Part shown: positions 12,176-22,905 of the stretch, one piece after another | Numbering within the stretch: the stretch's first letter is position 1 | Layout of the letters: each line of letters starts with the position of its first letter | Assembly (NCBI GenBank): GCA_027946365.1 | Contig: JAPEUQ010000001.1 | Coordinates: forward strand, 620,001-684,000 | Reading direction: 5' to 3' | Origin: Kalmusia sp. IMI 367209 | Lineage: Eukaryota; Ascomycota; Dothideomycetes; Pleosporales; Didymosphaeriaceae | Length of the DNA stretch: 64,000 nucleotides | Position numbers and translations under genes: made by a program | Notes under the pieces: model-generated | What the model was told of the DNA's origin: nothing | Seen by the model: only the letters and a program-made list of their open reading frames with translations | The model's database searches: none

Positions 12176-12323
12176 GCTGATTTGCGGGTATGAATCTGGT
12201 GAAGTGAGCATGTGAACAACTATAATGACTACTACTAGCTTTATACATGATTTCTCCGGTATCTCGGACAAGACTCGCATTCTTAATCGCAAGGTATCCG
12301 ATACTTTAAGTGCCAAATACAGA

Positions 12324-13316
12324 CTAGTTCCCGCCAGTCCTAATCTCGCATTTTCGCTCGGGTCCATCGTGAGCAGAGGAAAGCATAGTCGAAAAGAGGT
12401 CTCCACCGAAATCCGCGTGCAAGGCATCGGAGCTTTCTGCAAATTCATGCAGGGAGCTGAGTTGTTCCCCTATTTCCTCACCGGTGCTAACTCTAGCAGC
12501 TGCAATCCAAGCCTGCGGTGACTGTGCCATCCACAGGCCTGGGCGGCTGCCGAATGGTAGCGATTCAAGGAACCAATTTGAGCAGTATCTATATTTAAAG
12601 CTGTGGAATGCCATACTTAACCCGTATGACATAATAATGGACCGTCGTACGCTTCCTCCAAACAACCATTTCTGCCATGGAGAATGCTTCTCAGACTTCC
12701 TTATCCGAATGGAAAGCATTTCTGTCCATCCAGACAGTAATTTAAGCAACTTCTCTGTAGAGACCTGTTCGGCTATAGTCAAAGAAAAGAGGAAAGTTGC
12801 AAGGGAGACCAAAAGAGCTTGGAGGGCTGTGAGTGCTTCTTCGACGGGCACAGCTTCAGCATTGATGTGAACTAGGCGTGAAAGATCTCCATAGCTTATA
12901 TCGCCTTTATCTGCCCCTACGAGTATTGCAGAGTGATTTCGGCCGTCGTTTATTTATCGCTTTGGATGTACGAATATCGCAGGTTGACCCGCTCTCACAA
13001 GCTCCGGAACTGATCGATAACCCAAGCGTACAATCTCTAGACTATCGATATGTCCAGGGCTGACAATTGCTGGATCAATACCTGTAGCGCGGAACCGGAG
13101 AGGCTTAAAGATGCAGTAACCAGGCGAATTAAAAGACGATGGATTGAATGAAAGTTCTAACGACTCTTGGAACTTCCCGGCCGGAGCGCTTAAATGCTCG
13201 AGGTCGTATGTGCATTCAATGCCCCGTTGAGCGCAGCGAACACATTTGGGCAACTGTATAACACATTTTCGTTTTGAGACTATACAGTTACGGCAGGCTT
13301 TGCGAAGGTTGCTCAT
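12324..13316 (-). pseudogene. Zn2Cys6 transcription factor with in-frame TAA
   Basis: Single-exon frame starting at the ATG at 13,316 (an upstream TTG in frame is ignored). Residues 8-35 form a GAL4-type binuclear zinc cluster: C8-x2-C11-x6-C18-x6-C25-x2-C28-x6-C35, followed by TYDLE. The middle region (GYCIFKPLRFRATGIDPAI) and the tail (FGSRPGLWMAQSPQAWIAAA) match a fungal C6-finger family of about 330 residues. Codon 121 (12,956-12,954) is TAA, after AIFVHPKR. The same frame then continues without break for about 209 codons to a natural stop at 12,324. A CAA-to-TAA change is RIP-type. Any product would be a 120-residue peptide with the zinc cluster but no regulatory domain. It may once have controlled the NmrA-like gene 150 bp downstream, but that is inference. 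Confidence 0.82.
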
Positions 13317-14675
13317 ATTCAACTAGCTGTGGAATGGACGCCTCGTGAAGACGCTCTAAGCCTCATTAGGTTTAGACCCCACAGGTGCGGTCAGTATGGT
13401 CTAATTAGGCTCTTACTAAAGCCATCGTCATACGTGATGATTAATCTTAGCTTTGATATTATTCGATGTTGATGAAGGATGATATATTACGCTAAAACCA
13501 GGCTCGTAAACTACATAGAATTCAAGTGGTCACTTTAGGCGTTACTTAATTCAGTGCGGCGATCTTTTGAGGTCTCCACGTACCCAAAGCAATTACGCGT
13601 TAATACATCAAAAGAGCCAGCGTTAAAACCTTAACCATAGTGAGGACTAATGCCAATGTAGAATCTGGGTGCGACAACCTAATTTTTCAAGAGTTCGGCT
13701 TACATGTTACGGCACTTTCACGTTCATTGAAAACAAAAACCACCCGAGATACTCATAGTAATGACACCTCACCCCCAGCACGCCTATAGCAAATACGCCT
13801 GTAAAAAACACACTGGCTCCAGCCGATCACTATATAGACGCTCGTCCCACTTTTCAAGGTGACGTCACAACTCTCATTCCGAAGACGATGGTAATTTTGC
13901 TCTCAAACCAAAGAATGAACAATCGAGGTTACTATATACGAGGCGTCAGGACGAACAGCAAGGGCAGTAGAGGTACAGTGCTAGCCTAAACTATTTAGTA
14001 TAGTTCTTTATTAATTTAAGCTTCACATTTCCGCCTCGCGAAAGATCACGGTCAGGAGCTGTAATTAATATTGTAAGTTGTTATTAATTCAATCAAGTCC
14101 GCAGACACCCTACACTTGGGCAATGAGAAACGTTCAATTCGTCGTTATTTAGTATGATCCGCCTTGAGTAGTATATATTGAGCAGGCGTTAAGCATATTC
14201 TATTATTAATGATGGGTATACTTTAAATAGGCTTAGCTTTAGTCTTGTGTTTTACATCGAGTACGTCAGCCCTATGCTGACTGTTTGATGTCGGCGATTT
14301 GCGCCTTTGGCTCGATACGGCGAAACTAGATCCGAGAAATTAACCAATGGTCCCTGGTTATAGGAAAGCCTATCATTGCATTATTGACCTTGCCTGGGGC
14401 AGAAAGACGCATCCCTTTTGAAGTTTATCGGGTTTACTCTCCATAACATGCTTATATTAAGTATATCATTTAGAAGAGGTATAGATTTGCCGCGCTGTAG
14501 GATTTATTACATGAAGCGGGCCTTTAATTACGATCAAAATGTTCCAGATATACATATCAATACGAAGAACGGATCAGAAATAAATATGACGTGAATGGAC
14601 TCAAATGGTGTGTGCATCATACCAGTTATACATGGATGTGGATCGAAAGTTTGGTATTATATGCGGAGCTTGAAG
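13317..14675. other. Intergenic, no gene seen
   Basis: Moderately AT-rich, many stops in all frames, no recognisable TE motif. It contains the promoter side of the Zn2Cys6 gene. Confidence 0.5.
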
Positions 14676-14841
14676 CTATAGATGACAGGTAAGAGGCCAT
14701 CTACGGATGAGAGTCGCCCATACATCGACGAGGTCGAGCCTGTAACAGCTAGATTCAGAATGAAGGGCAGAAACTGGACAGAGAAAGAGACCATTGGTGA
14801 ACCCAAGAGTGGGAAAAATCAGTGAAATTAAATTCATGCTA

Positions 14842-15621
14842 TCATAATGATGATCTTCGTGTACAACCTGAGAAGCATCTATCAACGCAGCAGTTCCACC
14901 ACCATGACAGTTGGTATCGCTTCCTTTGTCGTGATATTGTGTGGCTCCTCCGATATTCGGCCTCCTCATCTGATACTGATGTTCTCTTGATATCTGTACA
15001 TGGTTCAGTGTATGTAGTTTCTTTCTCAATGTAATCTTTTTCTGTGATTGCAGTCGTTAACGGGAATTTGGTACACTGCTTCTGACCTTGTGTACCTGAG
15101 ACTTCCTCATCCTGTTCATCTCTTCCAGCGCACATCTTTCGTGAACATTCGTATTGGTCCTCGTAAATGTTTCTGGCCCCTATATCATCCCAATCTGCAT
15201 TGAAACTTGTGAATGGTCGATCCATTGAGTTGGAATTTCTCGTGGGAAGATGCGGAGCATGCCTGGAAAATTGGGTAAATCCGTTCCCTCTACCAAAAAA
15301 TCTTCCAAGTTCACCCGAATCAATGGGAATAGGTGATTTCGGCGACTCGTTTGAGGTCTTGCTAGCGGCGTCGCTGGGAGACTCGACGGTAGAGACAAGG
15401 GACTCATCATCAGAGTTACATGGCTCAGTTAGTAGCATTGTTCCGTTATAGCTCTGAGCCGGAGATCCTAGTATACAAGCCTCTGCGCTGAATATCTTCC
15501 TAGACCCTTGCCCATCGATATTAGATCCGGCAGAGAGCTCGGCTGCTGACTTCAAATGAACATTTTCAGGCCCATAGCGGTGCCGCATATTGAAGCCGTT
15601 ATAGTATCCTGAAGGCATCAT
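14842..15621 (-). CDS. Hypothetical disordered protein, 3' end uncertain
   Basis: A 259-codon open frame from a double ATG at 15,621. The product is unrecognised: it is rich in Ser, Glu, Asp and Asn, with an acidic/Ser tract (residues ~70-100, SDDESLVSTVESPSDAAS) and no visible signal peptide or membrane helix. The last 40 residues turn Cys/Trp/Arg-rich, suggesting that the true gene leaves this frame by splicing near 14,950. An overlapping minus-strand frame continues to 14,676 and could supply the 3' exon. Length and composition argue for a real gene, but there is no family evidence. Confidence 0.45.
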   Translation of the reverse strand: MMPSGYYNGFNMRHRYGPENVHLKSAAELSAGSNIDGQGSRKIFSAEACILGSPAQSYNGTMLLTEPCNSDDESLVSTVESPSDAASKTSNESPKSPIPIDSGELGRFFGRGNGFTQFSRHAPHLPTRNSNSMDRPFTSFNADWDDIGARNIYEDQYECSRKMCAGRDEQDEEVSGTQGQKQCTKFPLTTAITEKDYIEKETTYTEPCTDIKRTSVSDEEAEYRRSHTISRQRKRYQLSWWWNCCVDRCFSGCTRRSSL

Positions 15622-15960
15622 GTATTCAGGCGTTGATGCAAGATGTGAAGCGTTCTACTCTAAGACAGTAGACCAGGGCGAAGATTAACAAAGGATAGAA
15701 GATCAAAGAGACCAGGAGTCTTGTGGACTATCTCAGCTGGCGTATTGCAACTATACACATTCATTCGTGATATTCTTCATTATAGTAATTTCTCATTGAT
15801 TCCTCCTCAAGTACTGAGACAAAGACTCTGAGTCATTGTTGATAGACTTTGTCCCTGTCAAATATGTCATGTGAATCAGGCATCAAGGTATAACTAGCAG
15901 CTCACCATTTACACATCAATTCTCCTATATACAAATCGATCAGCCAAATGCCTAAAGCCT

Positions 15961-16233
15961 CTACATAATAATGCAAAACCCTCTCTCATCTTCTCCTTTC
16001 CTCCTTCTTCCCTTTTTGGGCACTTTCGGTCCAATATTACCAGAGTAGAATGGCGCCGGCTGAGGCATAGTAGCCAGCTTTTCTTGAAGATTGGCTCTCT
16101 GACGAGCTTGTAAAGCCATGAACTCGGCTTTTCGCTGAGCTTCGAGTCGCAAAATTGGTCTCGTTTGGGGGTACAATGAGTAAGTTGGTTGATTATGCGG
16201 TCTGCTCTGGTTCTTACGTTGAGTCATTTTCAT
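15961..16233 (-). CDS. Small basic protein with C-terminal CaaX box (CIIM)
   Basis: Ninety codons from ATG 16,233 to TAG at 15,961. The N-terminal half is Gln/Arg/Pro-rich (SLYPQTRP), the centre is a short helical stretch (LEAQRKAEFMALQARQRANL), and the end is a basic run (PKKGRRRKGEDERG) followed by FCIIM-stop. CIIM satisfies the CaaX prenylation consensus, with Met favouring farnesyltransferase; the adjacent polybasic segment is a typical second membrane-binding signal. I infer a small lipid-anchored membrane protein. The family is not recognised. The chance of a CaaX ending in a random frame is low but not negligible. Confidence 0.55.
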   Translation of the reverse strand: MKMTQRKNQSRPHNQPTYSLYPQTRPILRLEAQRKAEFMALQARQRANLQEKLATMPQPAPFYSGNIGPKVPKKGRRRKGEDERGFCIIM

Positions 16234-18935
16234 GTTTATAAAACCTTGATGTGCTAGCCGTAGATTCTAGATGGAGTTGTCGTTTTAGCTACTTGGTCCT
16301 TTTTGGCAGAAAGGGTTATATATGTTTGATTTGGCGCCTTATTCGAACATTATGCAATGTATGTCGAATAAGAGGCATCGTTAAACATGTTCCCACGATA
16401 ATCAACATCTCCTTTCTTTTTCGGTGTACAATGTAATGTTGTCATTTTTTGGTGTTTCAGGCCCTTTCAGGCACCCATACATCGTTATTTGATTGTAGAT
16501 TTAGCTTCACGTATTGTATTAGCTACCGTTTGTATGACCAAAGGGTCGTGGTTGTATAATGAGTGAAGGAAACCAGGGGCGACACGAGATTTTCAAGGGT
16601 ATTCGTTAGCGTTTTCGTGGAAAATGCTGCTGATAGGTCAAGAAATGCTTACGTTGGTGTTTACCCAAAGCTGATAACCCGACACTAGATACGTTCACGG
16701 TCTACAAGCTCAACAGGTAAGAGTCACTGTTGTACTTTCTAGTGTCTATCCCATCATGACTCAAGTAACCCATATGATTTGAGAAAATCACAGCTGCTGT
16801 TATCTTCACCTTCAAACATGGTAAGAGTCGTAGCGTCACCTCGCACGCCTAGATACGTGGATTAACGTCGAACTAGAGAGACGCTTGTCCCCAGCACGGC
16901 ATCATCAAACCACTCCCTCAGCTAGCCACTTGCATAAACCAGCGACACATGCACCGCTTCAAGTCCCATACAGATCATCCTTCGACTCTCCCACTATTTT
17001 GTCGCAATAGTCCATGATCGTTTAATTCAGTCCCCTTCTCTGCGAGACAGCGGCTTGCAGTCCTTGATTCTGTAGTCAACAGTATGGCGCGTTGTGATCT
17101 CCTACCCACGCTCAAATTCACGCCCCTAGAAATGATGAGCCGAGCTGAATAATTTTATTGATGGAAACGTTTTCGTATTTCATCTACATCTGCCTCTAGG
17201 AAGGAACTTAGTGTTTATATATATCTTTGAGGGTAATCGTGTATCTAGAGGGAGTATTTATTGAGTATGAGTGAGATCATAAGTCCTAGATACTATTTAT
17301 ACCAGCTAGGAATAGTGTTGAAGAACGAACAAATAGAGGTAAGATCAATACAAACCATAGAGCCAGTGCTTCGTGGAAAAGAATTCAAGAAGCTAATCGA
17401 ATAAGAATAAAGAAAACGCTGAGAAGAGCATGAAGTGTTGCGGCCTGTGCTCATAGGATTACAAAATCCAGAACGTTGCAACAGTGTGCTTTCCTATGAT
17501 ACAAGCGTTCCGGGGTAACACCCTGCGTACCCAAGAAAAGTAGACAATGATGAAGAGACTGCTCCGTGGACTGACCATGGCAAGAGTGCAGTCAATGCTT
17601 AATCCCTGAAGGAGATCCAGTCAGCTAATTGTGTTGCTCTTCAACGAGTCAATTATCGAGCCCCTAACATATGACTCACCATCTCTGGGTATGGACATTA
17701 CAGCTTACATGGATACATTGTTTTGCTTCTGCTCTACTAGAACACTGCAAGCTACGTATAGTGAACAATTCGACTAGACTACGGATACAGACTTCGAGTT
17801 GAAGGAAAGACTATAGACAATGACATTGAAGACCACAACGACGGAGACGAAATTTCGACACCGCATCTAATAATCCCTACATAATCATACAGTATCATCT
17901 TCACTTATTCTAAAATCGGATTCTGAGCATCCTTGTCACAAGTCGCCATCAACGTATCTCTATGTGCCTACTGTTGGGGGGATTGCACGATGATTCCCAC
18001 TGGAGGTCGCCATTAGTGTGGAGACATGGGGAGAGGCAATTTGACCCCGATGACAATATCTCGGCTCGAAGACTCTAGGCAGAGAGTGCGGATGGTGAAC
18101 TCTCTAGTGAGCATGCAGTTGCAGCCTTAAAACAAACCCAGTCGAAGGCCTCTCGCTTCGTCATTCAAACCGTTGATTCCGCGGATCGGCGGAATATAAG
18201 CTGATGTCAATATCGTTCTTAGAGAAGCCCATCGAAAATGGCCTTCTAAGATCTCCCCTGTTCGATCCGTGATCACTTGAAGCCGCTGTCTAGCTTGTAG
18301 GTTTGGAGGCATTGATGGCACAGGAACTGCCCTCGGCGCTGGTCGTTGACGGGGCGCCCTTTTTCTTATCGGGTTTGTGTCACTTCTGCGCAGACTTGTA
18401 TCTCCGTCATTTCTAGCGGCTGGTACCGGGCCGTTATTTTGTGTATCTCACGTTCCCTAGTCCATGATTTACAGTTCCACTTCCAGATATCCGCTGAAAT
18501 ATCCCGATGGGATCTATCTATATATTTTTTCTTTAACCCCCCCGTTATTTATGATTCGGCAAAATGCTCCTTAAAGTCAGCTGTTAGCTTTGACTTATTG
18601 ATGTTGGTGGAGGAGTATCGATAATTCTCCAAGGTTAGTGGCGAATTCGAATGAAGCGAGTAGCTGGGTAGTGTCTTCGATGTCAATATATGCAACGATG
18701 GCGCGATCTGAGGGCGTAGAGATGTCTCTGGCGATGCGATGAAGAAGAACGTGCAAGTGAAAAGCGAACTATAGCGCTTCTATGATGTCCTTTGCTGCTT
18801 TCCGTATGACGGACGTAGGAGTCATGCTGGGCCATTGGTTTGAAATATGCCTCAACAATCTCGCACTCACCAACATCTACCCCGCTCCTCCATCGCCCCC
18901 GTTCCTTTTTGGTTACTCGTCACTGCTTCGCCACT
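16234..18935. other. Long intergenic region, no supported gene
   Basis: About 2.7 kb with only short frames (62 codons at 17,293-17,481 minus; 64 codons at 18,127-18,321 minus; 92 codons at 18,346-18,624 plus). None shows a domain, and splice-linked extensions were not found. No TE motif recognised. Confidence 0.45.
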
Positions 18936-19850
18936 TCACATTACTACACAACTGCAACCACATCGCTTCTTCTCATCGTCTCTCCTTAAGTTCATGTCCG
19001 GATACAACTCTAACACTAGATCCCTTAATTCATCGACTTCCGTCTTTCGTTTACCACTCCTCATCTCCTCGTCCAAGCGCTGCCTCTCCATCACGCGCTT
19101 CTTATGCTCTTCGTCGAAGCGATCCTCGAGTGTGTCCTCAAGGCTACGTAGACCTGTGCGTGAACGGCGCTTGCGGTCGAGATTGTCCGTGGAGCCCCAG
19201 GGAGGGATGCGTGGGCCGCAAGGTGCAAAACGTTCAGGCTCGCTGAAATTATCACGGATGTGGAAAGTACGATGCGAAATTGCTTCACGCGATGTCTGGT
19301 GAGGTGGCGGGGTTAAAAGGGGGTTGTAGAGGATGGTGTGCGCGCCTGCGTCCTTCAGTGCTTTACGCGATGTATTGCCATTTGCATCAAAATGGCTGTG
19401 AGCCTGTTGCTTGATACGACTGGTGTCCGGATCATAGTCGCAGACCGTATCGCAACTCGCGCGCAGCGCCTCGGCTGGGCTCATGCTACGAACGGTTGCC
19501 CATGAAACGTCGTCTTGCTCATCGCACACAGCGAGAGTAGCTGTCCTGTGCGAGTTTTCACCGTGGTATTGCAGATGGGTCATTGATGGGCTGTAGCTGT
19601 GTGCGTCATGCCTTTCGCAATGCGATGGTCCTGGCTGCAACGCTTCTGAGTCATCGATCAGCGTCGTGTCACGCCGTAGATGGTACGTGTATATTCCACT
19701 CGTATCTTCGAACAACGCAAGTTCAACCTCGCTCCCTTTCTGGACGTGCGCGTGGTCGCTCCAGCCTACTTTCTGTTCATCCCACTCTTCAACTCTTTTA
19801 TAATCGATATTGGGTTCGAACGGAAGCGCTGGAAGAGGATGTGTCGCCAT
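18936..19850 (-). CDS. Hypothetical coiled-coil protein ending in CaaX (CVVM)
   Basis: Single-exon frame of 304 codons from ATG 19,850. Residues 1-220 look mostly disordered and polar. Residues about 225-295 are highly charged and helical (RSLEDTLEDRFDEEHKKRVME...), a probable coiled coil. The protein ends KKRCGCSCVVM: a CaaX box (CVVM) preceded by two further cysteines and a basic KKR, as in dually lipidated (farnesylated plus palmitoylated) small GTPases. No GTPase or other domain is visible. I infer a peripheral membrane scaffold or adaptor. The uninterrupted length and the structured C-terminus support a real gene; the family is not known to me. Confidence 0.7.
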   Translation of the reverse strand: MATHPLPALPFEPNIDYKRVEEWDEQKVGWSDHAHVQKGSEVELALFEDTSGIYTYHLRRDTTLIDDSEALQPGPSHCERHDAHSYSPSMTHLQYHGENSHRTATLAVCDEQDDVSWATVRSMSPAEALRASCDTVCDYDPDTSRIKQQAHSHFDANGNTSRKALKDAGAHTILYNPLLTPPPHQTSREAISHRTFHIRDNFSEPERFAPCGPRIPPWGSTDNLDRKRRSRTGLRSLEDTLEDRFDEEHKKRVMERQRLDEEMRSGKRKTEVDELRDLVLELYPDMNLRRDDEKKRCGCSCVVM

Positions 19851-20177
19851 GGTGGTATGTGGTGCATGTTCTGTTGGAGAGCTGTAGCGGATGGTGTATT
19901 GATAGCTGGGTGTTTGCGTTGTTCACATGATGTAGCAGGTAACACCCGTGTCGGATGGAGTAGTCGATGTTGCTGTTGGCCTATGGAACGACGGGTGATA
20001 CCGTGTGATATTGGTGTCCGAGTGCTGGGTCGTCGCACGGGTTGATGTGATAGGCCACGCGTCCCACGCGAGCCCGAACCAGCAGAGTGAAACTATTGGA
20101 GAAGAAGAAGAATCTGCAGAGCACAAGCGCGGGATCTTCACTGACTGCCTACCTGAAGTAATGCATGGCCCTTCGGC
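19851..20177. other. Short intergenic gap
   Basis: 327 bp between two minus-strand genes: promoter of the CaaX coiled-coil gene and terminator side of GH5. Nothing specific seen. Confidence 0.5.
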
Positions 20178-21992
20178 TCAAATCCCGACCACCGCATTGA
20201 AGTCGTGAATACCTCTTCGCACGCCCTGCTCGAATTCCCACACGAAGGCGCCCCCGAATCCACTCTCCCTGATGCGCTTCATCACCCAGATTTCTACGTT
20301 CCCAATCTTATTTCCCTGTCCCACCGCTTCACTTCCTCTACCCTCGAAAAACACATACGCATCTTGATACCCTACCTTCCATCCATTCTCATATCGCCAA
20401 TGTTTAGCTGACGAAGTGGGGGAGAGGTGATCATAATAAGCGCGATGTTGTTCAACAGCTCTGCACATACGATCATCTTTGCGAGAACGGGCGCATTTTA
20501 GTAAGCCGGAGATGCTATGTTCAGGTATGAAGGCGTGTGGGGGAGGGAAGATGGAGCGATTCTGAGGGTCCGATTGTGCCTTGAATCCCCATTCGCCACC
20601 AGGTAACCAGTCCATTTTCCATGTCCAGAAGAAGGCCCCTCCGGTGCGTTGCTGATATCGTTGTGACTGGTTCGCACCAAACATTTTGACCAGATCTTCC
20701 TTGAGGCGGTCGCCCCTTCTCAGCCAAGAATCATCAGAGAGAACGTTGGAGTATTCGCCTATAATGACTTGCACAGCTCCGCGGTCCACAACAGACCCTT
20801 CTTTGCCATCGAGCTCTGTAAGCTTGGTGGGCACCTCTCTAATGATCTCTTCAGGTGGTTTCAGCTGGTCAGAGTCATTGAAGCACCAATACAAGTGGGT
20901 GTCGATTATGATGGGGTTCGTCGATCTTGTGGGGAAAGCAACGTTCTTCTCGAGGCAGTATTTGACGGCTTTCTTGAGGTCCCAAGCATCGGATATGACG
21001 ATTGGAAGGCTTGGATCGATGGCAGAAATAGCGTCTATAGCATCGTCATACCATTGATAGAGGTTGTCACTCTCGTTGTTAGGCTCATTCACAAGAGAGA
21101 GACCCGTCAAGGGGAGACCAGCGACAGCTTCTTGCGCAACAAATTGAGCACAGCGAATGCTAAGAGTGCGGTTATACGCAGAGGTCAAGAAACTCGCAAT
21201 ACCATTGTTGATCCCAGAGTGATCATTGTTGTTCGCCCCGCCCGGAACAGCATGGAAGTCGAGCAGGACGCCGATGGAGTGCGCACGTAAGCGTGAGACG
21301 AGGGCGCGAATATTCGACCAGGCAGCAGAGTAGATGCAAGAGTAGGGTTCAAACGGTGTGCCTCTGGTGAAGTCCTCTCCCGGTAGGTTCCAGTAACCGA
21401 TGGGAAGGCGGACCGTGGTACCTGCGTGGTGTTAGAAGGAGGTGAAAGGATATAGGGTAGGTGGTGATTCAAGTTGGACAGATAGATACGATGCAGGGCG
21501 ACCCGTGCCAAATGGTATTCACTTACCTTTTGCTTCGTTCTTCAACCACTGTATGTCTCTAGAACGGAGTATATGAGTATGGATTCGAAAGCATATACGT
21601 CAGGGACCCTACTCATCCGAGACGGCATTCTCCCAAGCTGTTTCGAACATTCTCTTGGTCTGGTCCGCTCCCACCTTTGCGATCCATGCCTTGACGGCTT
21701 CCAGCTCGCTTGATCCCTTGGTCTCTTGAGGAAAACGAGAAGGGGACAGCCATCGCTCGAGGACATAGACAGAGCCGAGGTTCGTGGCGTGATGATAGCG
21801 GTAGCGGAGAATATCTAAGGCAGAGGGTTCCTGAATGGCAGGGAGGGCGTCTTGAGAGGTCGATACTGATGATGGAGCCGTTAGGCTGGCCGGTTTCGAG
21901 CCCGATGGCGTGTTCTTCTGTTCACCGGGATGGGGGGGCACCGCGAGATCTGCATTGAACAGTTTGTGCGCTTTCCCAATCAAGCCCTTCAT
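20178..21992 (-). CDS. Glycoside hydrolase family 5 (exo-beta-1,3-glucanase-like), cytosolic type
   Basis: Three exons: 21,992-21,613, 21,558-21,527 and 21,421-20,178; introns of 54 and 105 nt. The 32-nt middle exon restores the family sequence DIQWLKNEAKG between VSDE and TTVRLPIGYWNLPG. The joined product is 551 residues. GH5 hallmarks: NLGSVYVLERW near residue 85, RLPIGYW, LDFHAVPGG, the acid/base Glu in LVNEPN (E250) and the nucleophile in IIGEYS (E360), then FFWTWKMD. This arrangement fits the GH5 subfamily that includes fungal exo-beta-1,3-glucanases, which trim cell-wall glucan. The N-terminus (MKGLIGKAHKLF) is not a signal peptide, so the protein is probably intracellular. The C-terminal ~130 residues are an extension beyond the barrel core. 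Confidence 0.88.
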
Positions 21993-22760
21993 AGTGAATC
22001 GACAAGCTGATGGTAATATGACCTAGCAACAAATGGGAAAGCGAGAAGACAGGGACGGGTGTGCAAGAAAGTGGAAGGCTGAGTGGAGAGCTGAAACGTG
22101 AACAGAGGAAACGACGGAGGCGTTCTGTAGGTTCTGACGAGGGACGGAAGCAAGACACATGGTTGACGGATGAGAAATAGACCTGACGGCAGGCCCAGAT
22201 TGGTTGCAGCACGAGACGGCATGGCGGCATTAGCTCGATGGCGGCGTCCGGATGGCCACACATGCTTTTTAGCGTGACGTAGTCTAGGCAAGAGCGCGGG
22301 AGCTGAAGGCAAGAGCGGCCCAGATAAGCACTTGAACGAAGCATTGCTCAACGATGCCGTCGGTTCCCTCCCCCCCGGTAAATCGTCACATAGCCTCGGC
22401 GGCGTATGTATTTCTCTGTGGGAGTCGCAAGTGTAGTGGGATCGTGACGACCATCTACCAGACACGGCGATGCTGATGCGATGCTGTTCACGCGTGTTTT
22501 CAGCGGCCTGGTTGCCGATGGTTTTGAAGGGTTCGTTTCAATCTTGGGTTGGTGCCACAAGACGTACGTTCGGGGATCGCTCAACACGACGACGCTCTGC
22601 ACACTTGCAGACATGCGCATCGTATCACAGTCCTTGGAAACAACGTCGACGCAGCCATGGACAGAGGCTCGAGGCTGGAGGCTGTGGGGCTCCCGTGAGA
22701 TTCGGAGGCTGGGGGAAGACGCGCTGCGGCAGCTAACCAGGGCTCGATCTCGCTTGGTCG
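21993..22760. other. GH5 upstream region and transposon target flank
   Basis: Normal GC, with overlapping short frames on both strands that share no domain. It holds the GH5 promoter and ends with the 10-bp sequence CGCTTGGTCG (22,751-22,760), which is repeated on the far side of the transposon. Confidence 0.5.
22751..22760 (+). repeat. Target-site duplication, left copy
   Basis: CGCTTGGTCG, identical to 28,051-28,060. Both copies directly border the AT-rich element, and the host DNA on each side has normal composition. Confidence 0.75.
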
Positions 22761-22770
22761 TGGACTCAGC

Positions 22771-22793
22771 TGAGCCCACCACGCTAAAAGCTC
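22771..22793 (+). repeat. Left terminal inverted repeat core
   Basis: 23-bp core; reverse complement of 28,017-28,039 with one mismatch (C versus G at the seventh base). A related motif 'ctgagccgaccagc' recurs in the subterminal region near 22,833, and 'gctcaggccacca' near 22,810 pairs with 'gctcaggcgacca' just inside the right end, so the TIR continues with an indel. Confidence 0.8.
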
Positions 22794-22905
22794 GCTTAAT
22801 CATGCGACGCTCAGGCCACCACACAATAACTGAGCCGACCAGCTTTCTCACTCACCCCACCAACAACCACCTAACACCTTGATAACTACTTAAATATAGC
22901 TCAAT

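Noticed and set aside
22348..22882. Overlapping 133-167 codon frames on both strands next to the transposon
   Set aside because: No domain on either strand, and the plus frame runs into the TIR. Treated as intergenic.
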